Of a stretch of DNA of 6,195 nt, positions 1 to 5,045 are shown piece after piece. A program made the position numbers and the translations under genes. A model generated the notes under the pieces. The model was not told the DNA's origin, did no database searches, and saw only the letters and a program-made list of their open reading frames with translations. How positions within the stretch are numbered: the first letter of the stretch is position 1; each line of letters begins with the position of its first letter. This DNA is from Bacteroidales bacterium (GTDB taxonomy: Bacteria > Bacteroidota > Bacteroidia > Bacteroidales > UBA12077): contig JAUVUS010000162.1 in assembly GCA_030600865.1 (NCBI GenBank), forward strand, positions 1-6,195, written 5' to 3'.

Positions 1-35
1 ACTTTCTTTCCAGTTATTTGACAGATTCGTGACAT
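1..35 (-). CDS. rpmB: 50S ribosomal protein L28, N-terminal fragment (cut by window edge)
   Basis: Reading leftward from an ATG at 35-33 gives MSRICQITGKK followed by a codon beginning GT, after which the window ends. This matches the start of bacterial L28 in Bacteroidota, where the N-terminus has the form MS-[RK]-[IV]-CQ-[IL]-TGKK and is followed by V or A. L28 is a small protein of the large ribosomal subunit. Only 11 complete codons are present, so the call rests on this short but distinctive match and on context: in many Bacteroidota genomes cinA is followed by rpmB, then rpmG (L33), a DUF4295 gene and ftsY. The leader is A-rich with no Shine-Dalgarno sequence. There are 100 bases between the cinA stop and this start, and they hold a plausible promoter of its own. 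Confidence 0.85.
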   Translation of the reverse strand, partial: MSRICQITGKK

Positions 36-77
36 TTTTATTTCGATTTTTTTATCTCATTTCTTCAAAACAGAACG

Positions 78-109
78 CAAAATACGTGATTTTTATTCAA
101 TTATTCAAA
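78..109 (-). promoter_or_regulatory. Candidate Bacteroidota-type promoter for rpmB
   Basis: On the minus strand a TTTG (106-109) is followed after 21 bases by TATTTTG (78-84), one base short of the Bacteroidota -7 consensus TAnnTTTG. The spacing fits the -33/-7 arrangement known for the primary sigma factor of this phylum. A transcript would start near 71 and have a leader of about 35 bases before the rpmB ATG. No GC-rich hairpin separates cinA from rpmB, so read-through from cinA is also possible. The call is inferred from pattern alone. Confidence 0.4.
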
Positions 110-135
110 TATATTTATAAAAAAATTACAAAAAA

Positions 136-1383
136 CTATATTTCTTTCTCCAATATTAACTTCTGCAACATATTTAGAGCTGTTAAGGATGCACTTTGAA
201 TGTTTCTTCCCCGATGATTACCAAAAACATACTTCTTAGAAATTACTTTTGAATTGTCAGAAACTGCAATCCATGTTGTACCTACGGGTTTTTCTTCAGT
301 ACCACCAGAAGGACCGGCAATTCCGGAAGTCGCAATGGCAAAATCTGTTTTGTATAATTTTCTTACTCCTTTAGCCATTTCTTCAACTACTTGTTTGCTT
401 ACTGCACCATAATTAACTATATTTCTTTTACTTACAGATAATACATTTTCTTTGATCTCATTTGAATACGCAACTACTCCTCCTAAAAAGTACTCGGAAC
501 TCCCGGATATAGATGTTATAAGATGAGCAATATTTCCCCCGGTACAACTTTCAGCAGTACTTATTGTTTTATTATTTTTTCTAAGTAACTTCCCTACCAC
601 CTCTTCCAGCTTGTCGGAATCATAACCGCAAATTAAATCAGGAATTATTCTTTCAAGTTCCCCGACTTGTTCTTTTAATATATTTTCAAGCAATTTTTGA
701 TTATCACCCTTAGCAGTTAGTCTGAGTTTGATTAAACCCGGTGAAGGTAAATAAGCCAACGATATTACATCAGGCAAATTACTTTCCCAGGTTTCCAGAA
801 CTTCAGCTAATTTCGATTCAGGCCATCCCTGTGTTAAAACAATTTTATGTATAATATGTAAATCACTGTCCATTTTCTTTAATTCGGGAATAATAGACTC
901 GGTCATCATTTCTTTCATTTCAAAAGGAACTCCCGGCATTGAAATAATAATACATCCCTCCTGCTCAAACCACATTCCCGGTGCTGTACCAATCTTATTT
1001 CTTATTATTTTACAACTTTCGGGTACATCAGCTTGTCTTATATTGCGTTCATTCATCCAGGCTTTTCGTTTAATAACAAATTGCTCAACATGTTTTAAGA
1101 CTTCCTTGTTCTGAACAAGTTTTGTATTAAAATATTCAGCCAATGACGTTTTTGTAATATCATCATCGGTAGGCCCGAGTCCACCGGTAATTAAAATTAA
1201 ATCTGCAATTTGCTTAGCATTATCTAATGCTTTAAATATTTCATCCTTTTTGTCTGATATAGAAGTTATTCTAATAATATCAACGCCAATAAGATTTAAC
1301 TTGTTAGCTATCCATGCTGAGTTAGTATCGACAGTTTGCCCAATTAAAATTTCATCGCCAATAGTGATTATTTCCGCTTTCAT
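136..1383 (-). CDS. cinA: CinA-family protein: MoCF-like domain plus nicotinamide-nucleotide amidohydrolase (PncC) domain
   Basis: This is a complete 415-residue protein of the usual full-length CinA size. Residues 1 to about 170 form the MoCF/MoaB-like domain: ITIGDEIL at 6-13, QTVDTNSAWIA at 16-26 and TGGLGPTDDD at 66-75. In some homologues this half acts as an ADP-ribose pyrophosphatase. A linker domain follows. Residues from about 255 form the CinA C-terminal/PncC domain, with STAESCTGG at 275-283, SGIAGPSGG at 353-361 and KPVGTTW at 365-371. PncC deamidates nicotinamide mononucleotide to nicotinate mononucleotide in the pyridine nucleotide cycle, in the cytosol. Nothing looks broken in either half. 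The name competence/damage-inducible comes from Firmicutes, and nothing here indicates a competence role. The start has an A/T-rich leader without a Shine-Dalgarno sequence, and a degenerate heptamer repeat lies just upstream. The M48 gene ends 119 bases upstream and rpmB follows downstream. Confidence 0.96.
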   Translation of the reverse strand: MKAEIITIGDEILIGQTVDTNSAWIANKLNLIGVDIIRITSISDKKDEIFKALDNAKQIADLILITGGLGPTDDDITKTSLAEYFNTKLVQNKEVLKHVEQFVIKRKAWMNERNIRQADVPESCKIIRNKIGTAPGMWFEQEGCIIISMPGVPFEMKEMMTESIIPELKKMDSDLHIIHKIVLTQGWPESKLAEVLETWESNLPDVISLAYLPSPGLIKLRLTAKGDNQKLLENILKEQVGELERIIPDLICGYDSDKLEEVVGKLLRKNNKTISTAESCTGGNIAHLITSISGSSEYFLGGVVAYSNEIKENVLSVSKRNIVNYGAVSKQVVEEMAKGVRKLYKTDFAIATSGIAGPSGGTEEKPVGTTWIAVSDNSKVISKKYVFGNHRGRNIQSASLTALNMLQKLILEKEI

Positions 1384-1392
1384 TTTATTAGA

Positions 1393-1419
1393 TATTAGTA
1401 TTGAGTATCAAGTATCGAG
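1393..1419. repeat. Degenerate heptamer tandem repeat upstream of cinA
   Basis: On the plus strand the units are TATTGAG (1399-1405), TATCAAG (1406-1412) and TATCGAG (1413-1419), preceded by a six-base partial unit TATTAG (1393-1398). The three full units share TAT at positions 1-3 and AG at positions 6-7, and vary only at positions 4 and 5. The block begins 10 bases upstream of the cinA start codon, so it lies in the leader or promoter. It may be an intergenic repeat found elsewhere in the genome, but that cannot be seen from here. Confidence 0.55.
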
Positions 1420-1457
1420 ATAATTCGTTATGAATCAATAAACTTTATAAGTTTTGT

Positions 1458-1487
1458 AAAAAAAATTACACAAATATTATTATTTGT
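1458..1487 (-). terminator. Candidate intrinsic terminator after the M48 protease gene
   Basis: Beginning 16 bases past the M48 stop codon, the minus strand can form a 7-bp stem (1481-1487 with 1470-1476) around a 4-base loop. Four bases later comes an uninterrupted run of eight T (1465-1458). The stem is almost all A/T, with one G-C pair, so it is weak. The geometry of hairpin plus T tract still fits an intrinsic terminator in an AT-rich genome. It would separate the M48 transcript from cinA, though read-through is likely. Confidence 0.4.
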
Positions 1488-1502
1488 TTTATAGCTAAAA
1501 AC

Positions 1503-2783
1503 TCATGGTTTTATTGTCTTTATACCTGATACTAAAATCTCATATCTTGTGTTAATTTTTTCTATAAATTTTAAACGCTGCAAAAGTGTGGGATGAGAAT
1601 AATTGAAAAATACATATAGAGGATGCGGAGTTAAGTTGGATAGATTATTTACAGAAAGATTTTTTAATGCATTCTGTAAATAAATACCTTTATAATTCTC
1701 TGATGCAAATTGATCCGCCACATATTCATTCTTGCGGGAAATAATATTCATAAACAATCCAATGATTGTTGATATCGGACTATATAAAAATCCGAAAGTT
1801 ATTAAGCCCAAATGAAAACTAGGTATATCGGACCCCAATGCTTTTGATAATTCAGGATTTCCAACAAATAGCGATAAAATAAACAAAGTAAGTCCTGTTT
1901 GTACAATTGATGTAAAAACAGAAATTAAGGTATGTTTTTTCTTATAATGGCCTATCTCATGAGCAAGTACAGCAACAATCTCTTCTTTGCTTAATTTCTC
2001 AATTAATGTATCAAATAAAACTATTTTCTTTTTTTTACCTAATCCACTGAAATATGCATTAGCTTTTGTACTTCGTTTTGATCCATCTATTACAAAAATA
2101 TTATCTAACCTAAAATCAGCATTTAAGCAAAATGAAGTTATCTCATCTTTAAGTTCTCCATCCTCAAGAGGTTTTAATTTATTAAATAAAGGAACAATCA
2201 GGGAAGTATAAAACATGGTCATGAACAACATAAAAATACTTACAGCTATCCATGCATATATCCAAAAATAATCCCCAACGGTATTATAAAACCAGATAAT
2301 TAAAGCAAGTAAGCCACCTCCAATAACAGCAGCAATTATCCACCCTTTTATTTTATCAAGCACAAATGTTTTTGATGTTGTTTTATTAAAACCAAAACGC
2401 TCCTCAATTACGAAAGTATCATATATATTAAATGGACTATGTAAAATATCTGATGCAAACTTGATAATTCCAAAGAATATAATAGCTATAAGAATAGAAT
2501 TTGATGTATAAGATCGTGCAATATTATCGATAAATGTAAATCCCGAGAAATAGAGGAATACCAGTATTAACAGTAAACTAAAACTGCTTGTCAGAATGGA
2601 GAATTTATGATTTGCTTTATCGTAATCCTGCGATTTCTTATACTTTTCTTCATCGTAGATTCCTTTTAATTCATCAGGAAGTACAGAACTTCTTCTGGTA
2701 GCATTTAAATAATCAAGAAACTGATCAAGTAGATAATCGAAAATTAAAATTCCGATTATAAAATAAAAGATGATTTGATGCAT
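1503..2783 (-). CDS. M48 family membrane metalloprotease, Ste24/CAAX prenyl protease type
   Basis: This complete 426-residue protein is a zinc metalloprotease with its active site in a membrane barrel. The zinc motif HEIGH is at 275-279 (H275, E276, H279) and the probable third ligand is E353 in NEYVAD (352-357). Other Ste24 marks are FVIEERFGFNKTT at 124-136, NAYFSGLGKKKKIVLFDTL at 242-260 and SHPTLLQRL at 396-404. Hydrophobic segments fall near 3-23, 63-83, 97-115, 147-167, 171-195, 286-306 and 324-346, which matches the seven helices of Ste24. Eukaryotic Ste24 (about 450-475 residues) trims prenylated CAAX proteins. Bacteria generally lack these substrates, so a role in membrane-protein quality control or turnover is an inference. 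The single-helix HtpX type is shorter and fits less well. The gene starts 70 bases after the DUF6340-like gene, with no clear terminator between them, so co-transcription is possible. Confidence 0.93.
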   Translation of the reverse strand: MHQIIFYFIIGILIFDYLLDQFLDYLNATRRSSVLPDELKGIYDEEKYKKSQDYDKANHKFSILTSSFSLLLILVFLYFSGFTFIDNIARSYTSNSILIAIIFFGIIKFASDILHSPFNIYDTFVIEERFGFNKTTSKTFVLDKIKGWIIAAVIGGGLLALIIWFYNTVGDYFWIYAWIAVSIFMLFMTMFYTSLIVPLFNKLKPLEDGELKDEITSFCLNADFRLDNIFVIDGSKRSTKANAYFSGLGKKKKIVLFDTLIEKLSKEEIVAVLAHEIGHYKKKHTLISVFTSIVQTGLTLFILSLFVGNPELSKALGSDIPSFHLGLITFGFLYSPISTIIGLFMNIISRKNEYVADQFASENYKGIYLQNALKNLSVNNLSNLTPHPLYVFFNYSHPTLLQRLKFIEKINTRYEILVSGIKTIKP

Positions 2784-2788
2784 ATCTG

Positions 2789-2823
2789 TTATTAATTTTG
2801 AAATAAGGTTCCAAAATTAATAA
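2789..2823. repeat. Perfect 12-bp inverted repeat immediately upstream of the M48 start
   Basis: The arms TTATTAATTTTG (2789-2800) and CAAAATTAATAA (2812-2823) are exact reverse complements separated by 11 bases (2801-2811). On the minus strand the structure ends five bases before the M48 ATG. One arm contains the sequence TAATTTTG, which fits the -7 consensus. It could be an operator, a leader hairpin affecting translation, or part of the 3' end of the DUF6340 transcript. There is no T tract after it, which argues against an ordinary terminator. Confidence 0.6.
2812..2819 (-). promoter_or_regulatory. Candidate -7 element for the M48 protease gene
   Basis: TAATTTTG on the minus strand is an exact match to the Bacteroidota -7 consensus TAnnTTTG, about 28 bases upstream of the M48 start codon. 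No convincing TTG or TTTG sits at the expected distance of 19-21 bases further upstream, so the promoter is only half supported. Because the genome is AT-rich, the match may be chance. The element lies inside the 12-bp inverted repeat, which is duplicated in mirror image on the other strand. Confidence 0.3.
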
Positions 2824-2853
2824 AAAGCATCAATTTTACTAGATTTACCAGCA

Positions 2854-3843
2854 TTAATAAATCTGTTGTTGAAGTTTTTCCAGGTCTTTTTGCCGACTTT
2901 TTAGCAAAGAAATGTAGTATCGGGTTCTTGATTTATTTTTAATATTATTTGATTTCTCTGCCCAGGCTATAGCTAACTCAATTTTACCTGTCATTTCGCT
3001 TGCAACAGCCATATTATAACATGCCCTGCTTGTAATTTCCTTATCAATACTATTTGTGTATTTCTTCCATATTTTAGAAGCTTCCTCCCAATTATTATTT
3101 TTCACAAATTGAGTTGCTGTTTCGAAATCTTTATTTCCCAAATGAAAATAATATCTGGTTTCTGATCGCCATCCGGGGAATATCCTATTGGCATAATCTG
3201 CTGCTGCAAAATAGCTTGTTTCTCGTATTGATCTTTCAACACTTGGCATTTTCCTTTCTACCTCAGCTTTTGAATAACTGCGAGCATCCCAGAATAATGT
3301 ATCGTTATAATGATACCGATCCAATCTCTTTTTTTCTACTAAATCAAAAACACTCCAGTAAATATTAACTGCCAACTCGCGATATTTATAATACTCGGTT
3401 GGAATATAGTAATATTCAGTAATTATATTACTCTCCATAGAAAGACTTAGTGAATCTAAAATTATAAATATGTCGGCGTTATTATTACCAGATATCTTTT
3501 CCAAATATTGCCACGAAACAGTATCTAACGTATATAATTTGTCCTTATCAGGATATCCTTTAAGGTATAAAAAATTCGTTGAATCAACATTGGCAGAGGA
3601 TTGAATAGCGTCCATAAAACCCAGGCTCATTTCTTCTGTTATAATTTTATAAAGTAATGTATCCGTATTATCATCATGATTAATATCAGTTGCCAGGTTT
3701 ATAAAAACAATTTTATTAAAATTACCGGGAAACTCAATATCAGCAGGAACTATGGTTTCAATTTGAATCGAAGTAAGAGGCTGACAACTCTGAAAAAAAA
3801 TAACTAAAATAGCAGATATTAAAATAAGCCAACGATATTTCAT
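2854..3843 (-). CDS. DUF6340-like lipoprotein with C-terminal TPR-like helices
   Basis: This is a complete 329-residue protein of unknown function. It opens with a lipoprotein signal peptide: basic MKYRW, a hydrophobic stretch at about 6-17, then FFQSC with the lipidated cysteine at C20. The lipobox is loose (Q at -2, F at -3), as is common in Bacteroidota. The residues after the cysteine (QPLTSIQIE) lack the acidic surface-export signal of that phylum, so a periplasm-facing anchor is more likely. Residues of about 27-225 make a mixed domain with hydrophobic strands such as KIVFINLA (44-51) and DIFIILDSLSLS (124-135), and a Tyr-rich stretch at 144-153. Residues of about 235-325 are helical with a TPR-like pattern (DFETATQFVKNNNWEEASKIW, then ACYNMAVASEMTGKIELAIAWAEK). 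The overall layout fits DUF6340, recognised from memory rather than by search. It lies between fabG and the M48 gene, and no enzyme motif was seen. Confidence 0.85.
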   Translation of the reverse strand: MKYRWLILISAILVIFFQSCQPLTSIQIETIVPADIEFPGNFNKIVFINLATDINHDDNTDTLLYKIITEEMSLGFMDAIQSSANVDSTNFLYLKGYPDKDKLYTLDTVSWQYLEKISGNNNADIFIILDSLSLSMESNIITEYYYIPTEYYKYRELAVNIYWSVFDLVEKKRLDRYHYNDTLFWDARSYSKAEVERKMPSVERSIRETSYFAAADYANRIFPGWRSETRYYFHLGNKDFETATQFVKNNNWEEASKIWKKYTNSIDKEITSRACYNMAVASEMTGKIELAIAWAEKSNNIKNKSRTRYYISLLKSRQKDLEKLQQQIY

Positions 3844-3880
3844 CTTTTAATAATATTTATATATTGATGATAACTCTAAA

Positions 3881-3901
3881 TAGATAAAAATATTTTATCT
3901 A
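3881..3901. repeat. Perfect 9-bp inverted repeat at the presumed transcription start of the DUF6340-like gene
   Basis: TAGATAAAA (3881-3889) and TTTTATCTA (3893-3901) are exact reverse complements around the three bases ATA. The repeat directly abuts the candidate -7 element at 3902-3909, on its downstream side. Transcription from that element would therefore begin inside the repeat. The position and compact symmetry suit a repressor operator, or a small hairpin at the 5' end of the mRNA. AT-rich sequence produces such repeats by chance more often than average. Confidence 0.5.
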
Positions 3902-3909
3902 CAAAAATA
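3902..3909 (-). promoter_or_regulatory. Candidate -7 element for the DUF6340-like gene
   Basis: TATTTTTG on the minus strand is an exact TAnnTTTG match, about 58 bases before the DUF6340-like start codon. The nearest TTG upstream (3924-3926) is only 14 bases away instead of 19-21, so the -33 part is weak. A separate promoter makes sense, since the fabG transcript appears to terminate at 3929-3958 just upstream. The same octamer occurs at a similar distance in front of fabG. Confidence 0.4.
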
Positions 3910-3928
3910 ATACCATTCGAAAACAATA

Positions 3929-3958
3929 AAGGCACTTATTTTTGTTAATAAGTACCTT
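3929..3958 (-). terminator. Intrinsic terminator of fabG
   Basis: Beginning 24 bases after the fabG stop, the minus-strand RNA can form a 12-bp stem: AAGGTACTTATT (3958-3947) with AATAAGTGCCTT (3940-3929) around a 6-base loop. One pair is U-G on this strand and becomes a C-A mismatch on the other, so the structure is better formed in the fabG direction. A T-rich stretch, TATTGTTTTC, follows. This is the strongest hairpin seen in the window outside genes, and it marks the end of the fabG transcription unit. Confidence 0.65.
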
Positions 3959-3982
3959 CAATAATATCAGATATTTACCAAA

Positions 3983-4732
3983 CTAGGTTTGCATTCCACC
4001 ACATACATTTATAACCTGACCGCTAACATAAGTTGATAAATCAGATGCTAAAAACAATGTTGTATTCGCAACATCTTCGGGAGTACCTCCACGGCGTAAT
4101 GGAATTTGTTGTTCCCATGTTTTTCGCACATCTTCCGGCAACTTTGCTGTCATCTCGGTAATAATAAAACCGGGAGCAATAGCATTACTGCGAATATTCC
4201 TTGATCCTAGTTCCTTTGCAATAGATTTTGTAAAACCAATAATACCTGCTTTTGAGGCCGAGTAATTAGCTTGTCCTGCATTACCACTAACACCAACAAC
4301 GGAGCTCATGTTAATAATTGATCCTGACTTTTGTTTCAGCATGTACTTTTGAGCAGCTTTAGTAAAATTAAACACCGATTTGAGATTAACAGATATAACA
4401 GCATCCCATTGTTGTTCTGTCATTCTCATTAATAAGGTATCTTGTGTAATACCTGCATTATTAACTAAAACATCAATACTTCCAAATTCTTTTTGAATTC
4501 CATCAACAAGATTTTGAGTTTCTTCGTATTTACTTGCATCAGACGCATATCCTTTTGCTTTAACTCCCAAATCCTGAAGCTGCTTTTCCACTTCTTCTTT
4601 TGCTGCATCGTTATATTCTAAATCAGTAAATGCAATATTTGCACCGTGTTCGGCCAGTTTAATAGCAATAGTTTTTCCTATTCCCCTGGCAGCACCGGTA
4701 ATAATAGCAGTTTTTCCTTCTAATAATTTCAT
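3983..4732 (-). CDS. fabG: 3-oxoacyl-[acyl-carrier-protein] reductase
   Basis: This complete 249-residue classical short-chain dehydrogenase is the usual FabG size. It reduces 3-oxoacyl-ACP to 3-hydroxyacyl-ACP with NADPH in the elongation cycle of type II fatty-acid synthesis, in the cytosol. The Rossmann glycine motif TGAARGIG is at 12-19 and NNAG at 91-94. The catalytic tetrad is N116 (in SVNLKSVFN), S144 (in NMSSVVG), Y157 and K161 (YSASK). The PGFI..TEM segment at 187-194 and the tail VSGQVINVCGGM are typical of FabG. SDR paralogues look alike, so another reductase role is possible, but the ACP-reductase features are close to canonical. No other fatty-acid gene is adjacent in this window. 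It has its own well-formed promoter candidate and ends 24 bases before a terminator hairpin, which suggests a single-gene transcript. It is divergent from the sensor gene. Confidence 0.95.
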   Translation of the reverse strand: MKLLEGKTAIITGAARGIGKTIAIKLAEHGANIAFTDLEYNDAAKEEVEKQLQDLGVKAKGYASDASKYEETQNLVDGIQKEFGSIDVLVNNAGITQDTLLMRMTEQQWDAVISVNLKSVFNFTKAAQKYMLKQKSGSIINMSSVVGVSGNAGQANYSASKAGIIGFTKSIAKELGSRNIRSNAIAPGFIITEMTAKLPEDVRKTWEQQIPLRRGGTPEDVANTTLFLASDLSTYVSGQVINVCGGMQT

Positions 4733-5045
4733 AAATTTATAGTTTGATTATATTATTTACACTTTTTACTTTTCACTAATTTATACAGAACAAAAATAAT
4801 GATTATAAGTTTATTTATGCAATAAAAAAATATTAACAAACTTAACTTATTGATACTAATTTAAAAACAAATCAGGCAAACTAGTTATTGTAAACACAAG
4901 ATTTTTATATCCTTTACCAAGTCGCTGATTGTAATTGAATAGTTTTAAAAATGATTTTTTTTTCATACATTGTGAGCTTGAAATAATGATTTTATCTGAT
5001 AATATTTAAAAGATTAAATACCTAAACATCAAAATATTCCGACCC
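4733..5045. other. Divergent intergenic region between fabG and the sensor gene
   Basis: This 313-base, very AT-rich stretch separates two divergent genes. Its left part holds the fabG promoter candidate. On the sensor side only a weak promoter candidate is visible: TTG at 4978-4980, then 19 bases, then TAATATTT at 5000-5007, which departs from TAnnTTTG at two positions. A short imperfectly supported inverted repeat (ATTTAA at 5004-5009, TTAAAT at 5014-5019) lies close by. A 36-codon open frame runs on the minus strand from 4966 to 4856; it is treated as a doubtful small ORF, not as a gene. No tRNA, riboswitch or transposon end was recognised. Confidence 0.6.
4791..4822 (-). promoter_or_regulatory. 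Probable Bacteroidota-type promoter of fabG
   Basis: The minus strand reads TTG (4822-4820), 21 bases, then TATTTTTG (4798-4791). The latter is an exact match to the TAnnTTTG -7 consensus, with a -33 TTG at the spacing expected in this phylum. Transcription would begin near 4784 and give a leader of about 50 bases. This is the best promoter match in the window because both elements are present. Confidence 0.5.

Noticed and set aside
107..116. AAATATATTT palindrome downstream of cinA as a terminator
   Set aside because: It is pure A/T, self-complementary without a loop, and overlaps the rpmB -33 candidate. It is too weak to call a terminator despite nearby T-rich sequence on the minus strand.
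1440..1454. Small inverted repeat AAACTT-TAT-AAGTTT upstream of cinA as an operator
   Set aside because: Arms of six A/T-rich bases are expected by chance in this composition, and no clear cinA promoter element lies beside it.
1987..2211. 74-codon plus-strand open frame
   Set aside because: It lies wholly inside the M48 protease gene in antisense, has no recognisable motif, and the minus-strand protein carries the zinc site and flanking family motifs over the same bases.
3114..3368. 84-codon plus-strand open frame
   Set aside because: It is antisense to the well-supported lipoprotein gene, has no domain-like features and is best explained as a shadow frame.
4733..5045. Riboswitch, tRNA or small RNA in the divergent gap
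   Set aside because: The stretch is very AT-rich, with no cloverleaf, conserved riboswitch core or GC-rich stem-loop visible.
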